Origin: Lactobacillus agrestimuris
Lineage (GTDB): Bacteria; Bacillota; Bacilli; Lactobacillales; Lactobacillaceae
Direction of reading: 5' to 3'
NCBI RefSeq assembly: GCF_943193025.1
Contig: NZ_CALPCQ010000017.1
Coordinates: forward strand, 1-40,797
Length of the DNA: 40,797 nucleotides
Below, piece by piece: positions 16,196 to 25,297 of the stretch. The notes beneath the pieces were generated by a model. It ran no database searches. It was not told the origin of the DNA and saw only the letters and a program-made list of their open reading frames with translations. Each line of letters begins with the position of its first letter. The first letter of the stretch is position 1. The position numbers were made by a program, and so were the translations under genes.

Positions 16196-17065
16196 ATGAG
16201 TAGCGACCCTGCTGCGGAAAATTTATTTAATCGTTTAAAAAATAGATTTTCAGGTGATAAGGCCGAGGGAAATCGTGAGCATTTAATAAAAGAAATTGAA
16301 TCCCTACATAATAATCACCAAATTAATGATACAGAGTACTTAATGTTAGAAGGTATTCTTAATTTTCAAGGAAAGACGGTTCGGGAAGTGATGGTGCCCC
16401 GAACTGATGCCTTTATGATTGATGATGCAATCAGTTTTCAGGATAATTTAGATGAAATTTTACATCAGCCATATTCTAGAATTCCTGTTTATCATAAAGA
16501 TAAAGACAAGATAATTGGAATAATTCATATTAGAACAGTCTTGAGAAAGGCAAGAGAAAAAGGCTTTGAAAATATTGATTATGACGATGTAATCAATGAA
16601 CCTCTCTTTGCTCCCGAAACAGCAGATTTAGGTGAATTACTTGTTGAAATGCAACAGACTCAGCGTCAAATTGCAATTTTACTTGATGAATTTGGTGGGG
16701 TAGTTGGTATTGCTACAATTGAGGATTTAATCGAAGAAATTGTTGGTGATATTGATGATGAGGTTGATCGTGCAGAAGTCTTGTTTAATCAATTAGCACC
16801 AAATAAATATGTCATTTATGGAAAAATGCCATTAGATGATTTTAACGAACAATTTGAAACTAATATCACAATAGAAGACGTCGATACAGTTGCGGGATAT
16901 GTCATTACTAAATTAGGGGTTATTCCCGCTAAGGGTGAAAAGCTCAAAGTTAAGTTAGATAATGGAATGACATTAACAACTGGTAGAATGAAAGGTTCTA
17001 GATTGTTAACTGTTATTTTGGACATTCCAGAAAAGCTAGAAAAGGAAGAAGCAATAGAAGATTAA
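16196..17065 (+). CDS. Soluble CorC-type CBS domain protein
   Basis: A 289-residue protein with two CBS repeats (about 55-190; VREVMVPRTDAFMI opens the first and LLDEFGGVVGIATIEDLIE closes the second) and a CorC_HlyC domain (about 205-280). It lacks the DUF21 membrane domain of the protein at 320-1678, so it resembles E. coli CorC, a cytosolic partner in magnesium or cobalt handling. Adenine nucleotides are the usual CBS ligands. The ATG follows AAAGAAAGAGAG, a weak purine-rich site. Its TAA shares a base with the prfC ATG (TAATG), so the two are translationally coupled. Confidence 0.87.
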   Translation: MSSDPAAENLFNRLKNRFSGDKAEGNREHLIKEIESLHNNHQINDTEYLMLEGILNFQGKTVREVMVPRTDAFMIDDAISFQDNLDEILHQPYSRIPVYHKDKDKIIGIIHIRTVLRKAREKGFENIDYDDVINEPLFAPETADLGELLVEMQQTQRQIAILLDEFGGVVGIATIEDLIEEIVGDIDDEVDRAEVLFNQLAPNKYVIYGKMPLDDFNEQFETNITIEDVDTVAGYVITKLGVIPAKGEKLKVKLDNGMTLTTGRMKGSRLLTVILDIPEKLEKEEAIED

Positions 17066-18635
17066 TGGATAAGAAATTACTAGATAAAGTAAAACTAGAA
17101 GAACATTTGCAATTATTTCTCACCCTGATGCAGGTAAAACAACCATTACAGAACAATTATTGTTATTTGGTGGGGTAATTAGACAAGCTGGTACAGTTAA
17201 AGCTAGAAAGACTGGAAATTACGCAACTTCCGACTGGATGGAAATTGAAAAACAACGTGGTATTTCGGTTACTAGTTCGGTTATGCAATTTGAATACAAA
17301 GGTAAAAGAATTAATATCCTGGATACACCAGGACACCAGGATTTCTCTGAAGATACTTACCGTACTTTAATGGCAGTGGACGCAGCCGTAATGGTGATTG
17401 ACTCTGCTAAAGGTATCGAACCACAGACTAAGAAGCTTTTCAAAGTTGTTAAGCAACGTGGCATTCCAATTTTTACCTTTATGAACAAGTTGGATCGCGA
17501 TGGACGTCCACCACTTGATTTGATTGCTGAAATCGAAGATTTACTCGGTATTGAGGGAGTAGCAATGAATTGGCCTATTGGTTCAGGTCAAACTTTAAAA
17601 GGACTCTACGATATTGCTAACAACCGTGTAGAGCTTTATCATAAAGATTCTGATGATCGTTTCATTCCACTTGATGAAAATGGTAAGTTACCTGATAGTA
17701 ATGAATTAAGCCACGATCCACAATTTGAAGAAACTTTAGATGAAATTGAATTGGTAAAAGAAGCTGGTAATAAATTCGATCTTGATAAGATTGCTTTAGG
17801 TGATCAAACTCCAGTATTTTTCGGTTCGGCTTTAACTAATTTTGGTGTGGAAACTTTCTTAAACAGCTTCGTTGATTTAGCTCCGTCTCCAGAAAGCCAT
17901 ACAGTTAATGATGATGAAGAACTTTCTCCTGAAGATCCAGAATTTTCAGGATTTGTCTTTAAGATTCAAGCTAATATGAACCCACATCACCGCGATCGAA
18001 TTGCATTTGTTCGAGTAGGTAGTGGTGAATTTAAAAAGGGCTTAGATGTTACCTTAGCTAGAACAGGTAAGCAAGTTCGTTTAAATAATGCAACTGAATT
18101 TATGTCTAGTGAACGTGTGCAAGTTAGTGATGCAGTAGCAGGAGATATTGTTGGTCTTTATGATACTGGTAATTTCCAAATTGGTGACAGTATCTATTCA
18201 GGTAAGCGCAAGATTGTTTATCCAGCTTTGCCAGAATTTACTCCTGAATTGTTTATGCGTGTTACAGCTAAGAATGTTATGAAGCAAAAATCATTCCACA
18301 AGGGAATGAATCAATTGGTTCAAGAAGGGGCTATTCAGTTATACCGTAATTACCAAACTGATGAATATATTTTGGGTGCGGTTGGTCAACTTCAATTTGA
18401 AGTTTTCAAATTTAGAATGCAAAATGAATATAATTCTGAAGTAGAAATGAGTAGTATTGGACATCGTGTGGCACGTTGGATTGATCCTGACCAATTGGAT
18501 CCTTCAATGTCGAATTCACGTAACTTACTTGTTAAAGACCGTTACGGCAATCCATTATTCTTATTCGAAAATGCCTTTGCCGAAAGATTCTTCCATGATA
18601 AATATCCGGATGTTAAATTAACTGAAAAATTATAA
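17065..18635 (+). CDS. prfC: Peptide chain release factor 3, reading frame broken near the start
   Basis: RF3 is the GTPase that removes RF1/RF2 from the ribosome. From ATG 17065 the frame reads [10 protein letters not shown] and then leaves the RF3 sequence; from 17094 a different frame reads [20 protein letters not shown] and continues intact to 18635 with the G domain ([21 protein letters not shown]) and the RF3 C-terminal domains. The two join perfectly if the A run at 17091-17094 had five bases, giving 523 residues, the usual length. A TAA at 17085 blocks the second frame upstream. A real deletion, a sequencing error or -1 slippage on AAAA are possible. The TTG at 17160 would omit the P-loop and is not a credible start. 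Confidence 0.85.
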
Positions 18636-18637
18636 AG

Positions 18638-18668
18638 AAAAAGCCTAGGCAAGAAACCTAGGCTTTTT
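18638..18668. terminator. Bidirectional terminator, prfC and DUF1827 gene
   Basis: Perfect stem AAAAAGCCTAGG / CCTAGGCTTTTT with loop CAAGAAA. Confidence 0.85.
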
Positions 18669-18671
18669 AAT

Positions 18672-18953
18672 TTACTTATCAATATGGATTTCAACTACGT
18701 GGCGACTTTTATCTACAGTCAAAGTGTAAGTTGTATCAGTATTTTTAACTAATCGTTTAATAACAAATTCAACTTCATCTTCGCGGATTCGACGATCATG
18801 ATTTTCAAGCGCAATTCCAATTGCCGTTTTACTTTCAGTGTAAATTACAGAAGTATTTCCGAGAGAATACACTTTAACATAGTTTACATCAGTAGTGTTA
18901 AGCTGGCTTTCAACCAATCTAGAATAGCTATTAGTTACATCAATTAAATGCAT
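18672..18953 (-). CDS. DUF1827 family protein
   Basis: A 93-residue soluble protein whose start MHLIDVTNSYSRLVESQL and core VKVYSLGNTSVIYTES, followed by RRIREDEVEFVIKR, match the DUF1827 family of lactic acid bacteria. The function is unknown. It neighbours clpE here, an arrangement I recall from streptococci, which suggests a stress-related job. ATG 18953 is favoured, with GGGTG upstream; the ORF could also be read from GTG 18962, but that codon is inside the ribosome site. A -10 TATACT on this strand (18992-18997) with TTAAAA 16 bases upstream could be its own promoter. Confidence 0.8.
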   Translation of the reverse strand: MHLIDVTNSYSRLVESQLNTTDVNYVKVYSLGNTSVIYTESKTAIGIALENHDRRIREDEVEFVIKRLVKNTDTTYTLTVDKSRHVVEIHIDK

Positions 18954-19030
18954 GTATTTCACCCATTTCTTTTACTATTACCTTTATTCTTAGTATAACC
19001 TAAATTGGATTATTTTTAACAATAATATAA

Positions 19031-19059
19031 AAAAAGAGGAATTTTAAATTCCTCTTTTT
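19031..19059 (-). terminator. Terminator after clpE
   Basis: Perfect stem AAAAAGAGGAATT / AATTCCTCTTTTT with loop TTA and T runs on both strands, twelve bases past the clpE stop. Confidence 0.85.
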
Positions 19060-19070
19060 ATTCTAATCAA

Positions 19071-21245
19071 TTACTTGTCTTGATCATTAATAGTAATTTT
19101 ATTATCGACCAAATCTGCAAGTAAATTCTTACTTGTTGGATGATCAAGTTTAAAGTCAGCAACTTTATCTTCAATTTCTTCTTGAATAGTTCTTCTAAGT
19201 GGACGAGCACCCATAGCTGGATTGAAACCTTCATCAACAAGTTTTTCTTTAGCAGGTTCAGTGACTTCGATATGTAAGCCTTGATCCTTAACCATTTCGT
19301 TAGTATTGTCTAACATCAAGTTAACAATCTTAATCAAGTCATCTTTGGTTAATTCATTGAATTCAATTACGTCATCAAGACGGTTTAAGAATTCAGGCTT
19401 AAAGAATTGAGTCATTGAATTACGAGCTGAATCTATTTCTTCATCACTGTTTTCTGCAGCAAATCCAACACTAGCATTTTTAATACCTTGACCCGCATTT
19501 GAAGTCATAATGATGATTGTATCCTTGAATGAAACAGTTCTGCCTTGAGAATCAGTAAGGCGACCATCGTCAAGAATTTGTAAGAACAAGTTCATAACGT
19601 CAGGGTGAGCCTTTTCAATTTCATCAAGCAAGATAAGACTGTATGGATTATGACGAACTCTTTCAGTTAATTGACCAGCTTCTTCATAACCAACGTAACC
19701 AGGAGCTGAACCAATTAATTTTGAAACAGAATATTGTTCCATATATTCTGACATGTCGAAACGTATCATTGCATCGCTTGAACCAAACATTTGCTTAGCT
19801 AATTGTTTAGCAAGTTCAGTCTTACCAACACCGGTAGGACCAACGAAGAGGAAGGATCCGATTGGTCGACCAGATTTGTTAAAACCAATTCGATTACGAC
19901 GAATAGCACGAGCAACCTTGTTTACGGCCTTATCTTGACCGATAACTTTACCTTCAAGATCTGATGCTAGGTTTTGTAATTGAGTTTCTTCTTGCTTTTG
20001 AATATCGCCGACAGGGATATTAGTCTTTTCTTCGACGATCTTATTCATGATCTTATCAGTGATTGTTGGGGCCTTATCAGGATCAACATTTTGATCTTTC
20101 ATCTTATCGTATTTTTCGATTTGATCACGATAATATGCAGCCTTCTCATAGTCTTCGTTCTTTAAAGCATCTTGTTTAAGTTGTTGAGCAGCATTGATTC
20201 TTTCTTGCATCTTTTCCTTATCAATGTAAGGAATAGTCAAGTTCATTCTAGAACCAGCTTCATCAAGTAAATCGATAGCCTTATCTGGCAAGAAACGATC
20301 TTGAATATAGCGAGCCGATAATTTAGCAGCAGCTTCCATGGCCTCATCAGTATATTTTACATGGTGGTAATCTTCGTAACGTTTTTGAATACCTCGTAAA
20401 ATCTTGATTGTTTCGTCAATTGAAGGTTCTTTAACTTCAACTGGTTGGAAACGTCTTGCTAAAGCAGAATCCTTTTCAATTTCACGATATTCCTTGATAG
20501 TAGTAGCACCGACTAATTGAAGTTCGCCACGAGCAAGGGCAGGTTTTATAATATTTCCTGCATCCATTCCGCCTTCAGCATTACCGGCCCCAACAATTTC
20601 GTGGATTTCATCAATGAAAAGAATAATATCATTTCTTGATTGAAGTTCACGAATTAATTGTTCCATTCTTTGTTCAAATTGACCACGAATTCCAGTACCT
20701 TGAACAAGTGAAACTACATTTAATGAAATAATTCGTTTATCTTGTAATTTAGCAGGGACAGAACCATCAACGATTTGTTGAGCCAATCCTTCAACAACCG
20801 CAGTTTTACCAACTCCGGCTTCACCGATTAAAACAGGATTGTTTTTAGTTCGTCTATTTAAAATTTCAATTACACGTGCAATTTCTTGATCGCGACCGAT
20901 TACAGGATCGATTTTGCCCTTTTTGGCAAGCTCAGTTAAATCTGTACCATATTGATCAAGAAGTGATCGTCCACCTTGACCACCATTTCCATTGCCTCCA
21001 CCCATTTGCATTTCTGGGCCTTGAGGACCTTGATTATAATTATTAGCAGAGTTTTGATTATTGCTATTCAAAGCGTTAAATAAATCATCAAAATCTCCAA
21101 AAAATTCATTATTATTCATATTTTTACCTTGATTTCGTAACTCTTGATAACAGTGTTGACATAAGTCAACTTCACGACTTTCGCCATTAACTTTAGTGTA
21201 TAAATGAATAGACGCTGGTCGTTCACGACAGTTTTGACAAAGCAA
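19071..21245 (-). CDS. clpE: ATP-dependent Clp protease ATPase subunit ClpE
   Basis: A 724-residue Hsp100 unfoldase that feeds damaged proteins to ClpP. The N-terminal zinc finger has C3-x-x-C6 and C29-x-x-C32, followed by a glycine- and asparagine-rich linker, AAA domain 1 ([16 protein letters not shown]), a UVR segment ([17 protein letters not shown]), AAA domain 2 ([29 protein letters not shown]) and a ClpB-type D2-small domain. The zinc finger and UVR identify ClpE rather than ClpC. The start is TTG 21245 with AAAGGCGG seven bases upstream; an upstream TTG at 21278 overlaps the -10 box. Transcription is controlled by a CIRCE element. ClpP is not in the window. Confidence 0.95.
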   Translation of the reverse strand: MLCQNCRERPASIHLYTKVNGESREVDLCQHCYQELRNQGKNMNNNEFFGDFDDLFNALNSNNQNSANNYNQGPQGPEMQMGGGNGNGGQGGRSLLDQYGTDLTELAKKGKIDPVIGRDQEIARVIEILNRRTKNNPVLIGEAGVGKTAVVEGLAQQIVDGSVPAKLQDKRIISLNVVSLVQGTGIRGQFEQRMEQLIRELQSRNDIILFIDEIHEIVGAGNAEGGMDAGNIIKPALARGELQLVGATTIKEYREIEKDSALARRFQPVEVKEPSIDETIKILRGIQKRYEDYHHVKYTDEAMEAAAKLSARYIQDRFLPDKAIDLLDEAGSRMNLTIPYIDKEKMQERINAAQQLKQDALKNEDYEKAAYYRDQIEKYDKMKDQNVDPDKAPTITDKIMNKIVEEKTNIPVGDIQKQEETQLQNLASDLEGKVIGQDKAVNKVARAIRRNRIGFNKSGRPIGSFLFVGPTGVGKTELAKQLAKQMFGSSDAMIRFDMSEYMEQYSVSKLIGSAPGYVGYEEAGQLTERVRHNPYSLILLDEIEKAHPDVMNLFLQILDDGRLTDSQGRTVSFKDTIIIMTSNAGQGIKNASVGFAAENSDEEIDSARNSMTQFFKPEFLNRLDDVIEFNELTKDDLIKIVNLMLDNTNEMVKDQGLHIEVTEPAKEKLVDEGFNPAMGARPLRRTIQEEIEDKVADFKLDHPTSKNLLADLVDNKITINDQDK

Positions 21246-21278
21246 TTTATTACCGCCTTTCAGTTTGAGTTTATACAA

Positions 21279-21307
21279 ATTGTATGTTTAGCACTCACTA
21301 AAGTCAA
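21279..21307 (-). promoter_or_regulatory. clpE promoter embedded in CIRCE
   Basis: On the minus strand -35 TTGACT (21302-21307) and -10 TACAAT (21279-21284) are exactly 17 bases apart. The -35 lies in the nine-base spacer of the CIRCE element, so HrcA and RNA polymerase cannot bind together. Confidence 0.8.
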
Positions 21308-21314
21308 GTGCTAA
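21288..21314. promoter_or_regulatory. CIRCE operator (HrcA binding site)
   Basis: TTAGCACTC-N9-AAGTGCTAA; the consensus is TTAGCACTC-N9-GAGTGCTAA, so one base differs. The inverted repeat extends to GTTTAGCACT / AGTGCTAAAC at 21286-21316. HrcA repression of clpE is expected, with release on heat shock when GroEL is titrated. Confidence 0.93.
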
Positions 21315-21456
21315 ACACCAAAAATGCTTATTTTTTGTAAGAAAAATTATTATCTTTATATTTTCTTATAAAATAGGGAAAAAGATAAATTTTAATAAAA
21401 AATATAGTAATATGAACTTGTTGAAAATATAGATTATAAGTAGGAAACGAGGAAAA

Positions 21457-21639
21457 ATGGACTATCAAAAGATTCTAGATCAATTAGCCGATGGAGAACT
21501 AAAGGAATACGAAGTTGAGGCAAAAAGTGCCTTCGAATTCCAAAAAGCTTTAAGAAATTATGGCCGGCGTCAGAGTATTAGTGGACGTGCAAAAAGCGGC
21601 GGTAATATCGTGTACTATAATGTAAATGGCGCAGATTAA
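21457..21639 (+). CDS. Small conserved-type protein of unknown function, 60 aa
   Basis: A 60-residue, highly charged soluble protein with an acidic N-terminal half (LADGELKEYEVEAKSAFEF), a basic middle (RNYGRRQSISGRAKSGG) and an ending GNIVYYNVNGAD. No family recognised. A good ribosome site (GAGG, seven bases upstream) and placement between clpE and ptsH with no overlapping gene support a real gene. The R-x-S-I-S-G-R-A-K stretch suggests nucleic-acid or ribosome contact, but that is only inference. It is divergent from clpE and may share the CIRCE region. Confidence 0.65.
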   Translation: MDYQKILDQLADGELKEYEVEAKSAFEFQKALRNYGRRQSISGRAKSGGNIVYYNVNGAD

Positions 21640-21643
21640 ATGA

Positions 21644-21657
21644 TGTAAACTGTTACA
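21644..21657 (+). promoter_or_regulatory. cre-like inverted repeat upstream of ptsH
   Basis: TGTAAACTGTTACA matches TGWAANCGNTNWCA except for T in place of the central G and has perfect TGTAA/TTACA arms. It sits five bases after the 60-aa gene and 98 bases before ptsH. The rest of this leader (21658-21754) holds two short inverted repeats, GATAAT/ATTATC at 21685-21698 and GGTAT/ATACC at 21705-21718, and no gene. Confidence 0.4.
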
Positions 21658-21754
21658 TTTGTGTTGTATATTTTATAAAAAAATGATAATCTATTATCCG
21701 AATAGGTATTTTGATACCAGTTTAATTTTTCGAAAATAAAAGGAGATATTCAAA

Positions 21755-22021
21755 ATGGAAAAACGCGATTTTCATATTATTGCAGAAACAGGTATTCACG
21801 CACGCCCAGCTACTTTGTTAGTTCAAGCTGCTTCAAAGTTTGGTTCAGACATTAACTTGGAATACAATGGTAAGTCTGTAAACTTGAAGTCAATTATGGG
21901 TGTTATGTCACTTGGTGTTGGTCAAAACGCAGATGTTACTATCACTGCAGATGGTGATGACGAAAAAGACGCATTAGACGCAATTGCTGACACTATGAAA
22001 AAAGAAGGTTTAGCTGAATAA
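21755..22021 (+). CDS. ptsH: Phosphocarrier protein HPr
   Basis: An 88-residue cytosolic phosphocarrier that takes phosphate from enzyme I and passes it to the sugar-specific EIIA proteins. The catalytic H15 lies in GIHARPA and the regulatory S46 in [11 protein letters not shown], the site of HPr kinase; HPr-Ser-P is the CcpA corepressor in Firmicutes. Strong ribosome site AAAGGAG. Its TAA overlaps the ptsI ATG by one base (TAATG), so HPr and enzyme I are made together. A cre-like site lies upstream. Confidence 0.97.
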   Translation: MEKRDFHIIAETGIHARPATLLVQAASKFGSDINLEYNGKSVNLKSIMGVMSLGVGQNADVTITADGDDEKDALDAIADTMKKEGLAE

Positions 22022-23754
22022 TGACCAAGACTTTAAAAGGAATCGCAGCTAGTGACGGTATTGCCGTAGCACCAGCCTATCTTCTTGTAGAGCCTGATCT
22101 TTCATTCAATAAGACATCAATCGATGATGTTGAAGCAGAAGTAAGTCGTTACGAAAAGGCTGTAGCCGATTCAACTAGTGAAGTGGAAAATATTCGTGAT
22201 ATTGCTAAGAAGAGCTTGGGTGAAGAAGAATCTCAAGTTTTTGATGCACACCTCATGATTTTAAATGACCCAGAATTCACTGGTGCTATTGGTGAACAAA
22301 TCAAGAATTCAAAAATTAATGCAGAAGCAGCTCTTGATGAAACTGCTAAAAACTTCATTTCAATTTTTGAAGGTATGACTGATAATCCTTACATGCAAGA
22401 ACGTGCTGCCGATGTACGTGATGTTTCAAAACGTATTATGGCTCACCTTCTTGGTAAGAAATTACCTAACCCAGCTTCAATTGATCACGAAGTTGTTGTT
22501 GTAGCACACGACTTGACTCCAAGTGATACTGCTCAACTAAACAAGAAATACGTTAAGGGCTTTGTTACAGATATTGGTGGTCGTACTGCTCACTCAGCAA
22601 TTATGGCTCGTTCATTAGAATTACCTGCAGTAGTTGGTACTGATTCAGTTACCAAGGATGTTCAAGATGGACAAAACATGATCGTTGATGGCTTAGATGG
22701 TGATGTAATCATTGAACCATCTGAAGACCAAGTAAGGGAATACAAAGAAAAAGGCGAAGCTTTCCTTAAGCAAAAGGCTGAATGGCAAAAGTTAAAGGAC
22801 GAACCTTCTGTAACTGCTGATGGTAAGAAATTTATCATTGCAGCTAACATCGGTACTCCAAATGACATGCCAGGTGTTCATGAAAATGGTGCTGAAGCTA
22901 TTGGTTTGTACAGAACTGAATTCTTATACATGGATTCATCTGACTTCCCAACAGAAGATGCTCAATTTGATGCATACAAGTCCGTTATCGAAGGTATGAA
23001 TGGTAAGCAAACTATCATTAGAACTATGGATATCGGTGGTGATAAGCACCTTGATTACTGGGATTTACCAGAAGAAATGAACCCATTCCTCGGTGTTCGT
23101 GCAATTAGATTGTCACTTCAAAATGAAGAAATTTTCCGTACTCAATTAAGAGCATTGCTTCGTGCTTCTGCTTATGGCCCATTAGGAATTATGTTCCCAA
23201 TGATTGGTACTTTAGGCGAATTACGTAAGGCTAAATCTATCTTAAATGATGAAAAGGCTAAGTTAATTGATAAGGGTGTTAAGGTCGGAGACGACTTACA
23301 AGTCGGTATGATGATCGAAGTTCCTGCTGCTGCTGTATTGGCAGATCAATTTGCTAAGGAAGTAGACTTCTTCTCAATCGGTACCAATGACCTTATTCAA
23401 TATACTTTGGCCGCTGATCGTGGAAATGATAGTCTTTCATACTTATACCAACCATATAACCCATCGGTTTTACGTTTAATTAAGCATACAATTGATGGTG
23501 CCCATGAAAATGGTATCTGGGTAGGTATGTGTGGTGAAGCTGCCGGTGATAGCACCATGTTCCCAATCTTGCTTTCAATGGGACTTGATGAATACTCAAT
23601 GAGTGCAACTTCAATTCTTCGTATCAGAAGCTTGATGAAGAAGCTTAACACAGAAGATCTTAAGGAATTGGCTAACCAAGCATGTTTCGTTTCTGAAACA
23701 GCTGAAGACAATGAAAAGTTAGTTAATGACTTGATTGAAAAGCTTACAAAATAA
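22021..23754 (+). CDS. ptsI: Phosphoenolpyruvate-protein phosphotransferase (enzyme I)
   Basis: A 577-residue enzyme that moves phosphate from PEP to HPr, the first step of all PTS sugar uptake. The HPr-binding N-domain (about 1-145), the active H191 in [13 protein letters not shown], and the C-terminal PEP-binding barrel with [34 protein letters not shown] and [10 protein letters not shown] are all present. C-terminal length matches the family. A strong terminator follows, so ptsH-ptsI is a complete two-gene operon. Confidence 0.97.
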   Translation: MTKTLKGIAASDGIAVAPAYLLVEPDLSFNKTSIDDVEAEVSRYEKAVADSTSEVENIRDIAKKSLGEEESQVFDAHLMILNDPEFTGAIGEQIKNSKINAEAALDETAKNFISIFEGMTDNPYMQERAADVRDVSKRIMAHLLGKKLPNPASIDHEVVVVAHDLTPSDTAQLNKKYVKGFVTDIGGRTAHSAIMARSLELPAVVGTDSVTKDVQDGQNMIVDGLDGDVIIEPSEDQVREYKEKGEAFLKQKAEWQKLKDEPSVTADGKKFIIAANIGTPNDMPGVHENGAEAIGLYRTEFLYMDSSDFPTEDAQFDAYKSVIEGMNGKQTIIRTMDIGGDKHLDYWDLPEEMNPFLGVRAIRLSLQNEEIFRTQLRALLRASAYGPLGIMFPMIGTLGELRKAKSILNDEKAKLIDKGVKVGDDLQVGMMIEVPAAAVLADQFAKEVDFFSIGTNDLIQYTLAADRGNDSLSYLYQPYNPSVLRLIKHTIDGAHENGIWVGMCGEAAGDSTMFPILLSMGLDEYSMSATSILRIRSLMKKLNTEDLKELANQACFVSETAEDNEKLVNDLIEKLTK

Positions 23755-23755
23755 T

Positions 23756-23793
23756 AAAAATACAACTTGGTATGTACCAAGTTGTATTTTTTT
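23756..23793 (+). terminator. Terminator after ptsI
   Basis: Perfect stem AAAAATACAACTTGGT / ACCAAGTTGTATTTTT with loop ATGT and seven T residues. Confidence 0.9.
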
Positions 23794-23909
23794 ATTAGTA
23801 GCTTATTATAAGATAAATATTCATGATTTCTTCACATTTAAGAGTTACAATATAGGTATCAACTTAAGATGTATAGCAGAGTTACTTATAAATATTTTGA
23901 TAGTGGGCA

Positions 23910-23918
23910 TGGTATACT
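23910..23918 (+). promoter_or_regulatory. Extended -10 promoter of spx
   Basis: TGGTATACT fits TGnTATAAT with one change, 46 bases before the spx start codon; no -35 match is obvious. The same nine bases precede mecA. Confidence 0.5.
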
Positions 23919-23964
23919 TATTCAGTTGAAAGTTTTATTGTTTATTTTAGAGGAGCGTGATTAT

Positions 23965-24360
23965 ATGGTAGATTTATACGTGTCTCCTAGCTGTACCTCA
24001 TGCCGCAAGGCAAAAGCTTGGCTTGAAAAACATGGTATTGAATATAAAGAAAGAAATATCATGTCCGAACCTTTGACAAAAGAAGAAATTTTACAAATTC
24101 TTCGTATGACAGAAAACGGTACTGAAGAGATTATTTCAACTCGTTCAAGAGCTTTTCAAGAATTGAAGATAAGTCTAGATGATTTATCAATTGATCGGTT
24201 ACTTGATTTAGTAGAAAAAAATCCTAGCTTATTAAGAAGACCTATTATTATGGATGATCGTCGACTTCAAGTTGGTTATAATGAAGATGAAATTCGTCGA
24301 TTCTTGCCACGTAGGGTTCGTCGTTTAGAGCTAGAACAAGCACAGAAGATGGTATTTTAA
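23965..24360 (+). CDS. spx: Transcriptional regulator Spx
   Basis: A 131-residue ArsC-fold regulator that binds the alpha subunit of RNA polymerase and switches on thiol-stress genes. The redox switch C10-T-S-C13 ([14 protein letters not shown]), the conserved [13 protein letters not shown], and [31 protein letters not shown] in part are near-identical to the Spx family. ATG 23965 has AGAGGAG upstream; the longer frame from 23869 adds residues unlike the family. Spx is normally degraded by ClpXP with help from SpxH, whose gene lies at 26144-26773, and mecA follows directly. Confidence 0.95.
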   Translation: MVDLYVSPSCTSCRKAKAWLEKHGIEYKERNIMSEPLTKEEILQILRMTENGTEEIISTRSRAFQELKISLDDLSIDRLLDLVEKNPSLLRRPIIMDDRRLQVGYNEDEIRRFLPRRVRRLELEQAQKMVF

Positions 24361-24374
24361 TAGACAATAAGTCG

Positions 24375-24409
24375 ATAAAAGCGCTAGTTCACAAGCTAAC
24401 GCTTTTATT
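24375..24409 (+). terminator. Terminator after spx
   Basis: Stem ATAAAAGCG-c-TAG / CTA-a-CGCTTTTAT with one internal mismatch, then a short T-rich tract. Confidence 0.7.
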
Positions 24410-24431
24410 TTATTTAAAATTAAGAATACTT

Positions 24432-24440
24432 TGGTATACT
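24432..24440 (+). promoter_or_regulatory. Extended -10 promoter of mecA
   Basis: TGGTATACT, identical to the box before spx, 31 bases before the mecA start. Confidence 0.5.
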
Positions 24441-24471
24441 ATGTTAGTAAGAAATTTATGGAGGTGAAAAT

Positions 24472-25215
24472 ATGGAAATTAATCGCATTGATCAGAACAC
24501 TATTCGTGTTCGTCTTTCTCGAGATGAACTTGAGGAACGTGGAATAGATGGTTTAGATATGTTAAGTGACCGTAATAAAATCCAAGATTTCTTTTATTCG
24601 ATTTTAAGTGAAATTGATAGCGATCATGATTTTGCTCAAAATGAACCGATTTCTTTTCAGGTTATGCCCAATAATGGTGGCTTAGATTTATTAATCAGTA
24701 AGTCTAAAGACGGCGGCATTGGTAGCCTTCAAAAGATACTACAGGGGGATAAGGCTGAAAAAAATAATCATGCTGATGATGTACCAGATGAATTTTATGA
24801 TTTATTAGATGATTCAAAGGAGAAGTCTGCCTCTGATAACTTTACTCAATTAGGTAATAGAAATGATCGACTTTCAAGAATTCAAGATGAAGCAGATAAA
24901 AATGATAAGAACTATCATCGTGCATATCTCTTTAATGATTTAAGTGAAGTGATTGAACTTGTAGATAATTTACAAGCAGCTGATATTGCTTCAAGTTTGT
25001 ATTATAAAAATGGAAGTTATTTCTTAGAGTTGGCATTTTTAAATGAAGATTACTCTGAATTAAGTCCTAATGATGCATGGGCGATTGCTAATGAATATGG
25101 GATAAAAATCTCAGATCAGCATATTAATATGATTAAGGAGATTGGTGATTGTATTTTTAGACAAGATGCCTTAGGAAATATTCGCCACTACTTTCTCAAT
25201 GTAAACAGAATTTAA
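24472..25215 (+). CDS. mecA: Adaptor protein MecA
   Basis: A 247-residue adaptor that brings substrates to the ClpC/ClpP machine. The N-terminal substrate-binding part MEINRIDQNTIRVRLSRDEL with LEERGIDGLDML is diagnostic, followed by a charged linker (about 85-150) and the C-terminal Clp-binding domain containing DDLSEVIELV-like FNDLSEVIELVDNL. In Bacillus MecA controls ComK in competence; here the neighbouring competence-type gene coiA suggests a related history. The window has clpE, not clpC, so the partner ATPase is open. GGAGG ribosome site. Confidence 0.93.
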   Translation: MEINRIDQNTIRVRLSRDELEERGIDGLDMLSDRNKIQDFFYSILSEIDSDHDFAQNEPISFQVMPNNGGLDLLISKSKDGGIGSLQKILQGDKAEKNNHADDVPDEFYDLLDDSKEKSASDNFTQLGNRNDRLSRIQDEADKNDKNYHRAYLFNDLSEVIELVDNLQAADIASSLYYKNGSYFLELAFLNEDYSELSPNDAWAIANEYGIKISDQHINMIKEIGDCIFRQDALGNIRHYFLNVNRI

Positions 25216-25244
25216 AAATAATATTTAAGACTTTTTAAAGTTTG

Positions 25245-25274
25245 AAAAAAGCAGAAATTTTTCTGCTTTTTTTT
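25245..25274 (+). terminator. Terminator between mecA and coiA
   Basis: Perfect stem AAAAAAGCAGAAA / TTTTCTGCTTTTTT followed by T residues. coiA starts 24 bases further on and has no room for its own promoter after it, so coiA may depend on read-through. Confidence 0.8.
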
Positions 25275-25297
25275 CGTATTTAAACATGGGTGAGAAA

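Noticed and set aside
17160..18635. prfC starting at the TTG at 17160
   Set aside because: It would lack the P-loop needed for GTP binding; the missing part is encoded directly upstream in the same frame, behind a frameshift.
21246..21278. Longer ClpE from the TTG at 21278
   Set aside because: That codon lies at the -10 box of the mapped-by-pattern promoter; AAAGGCGG positions the start at 21245.
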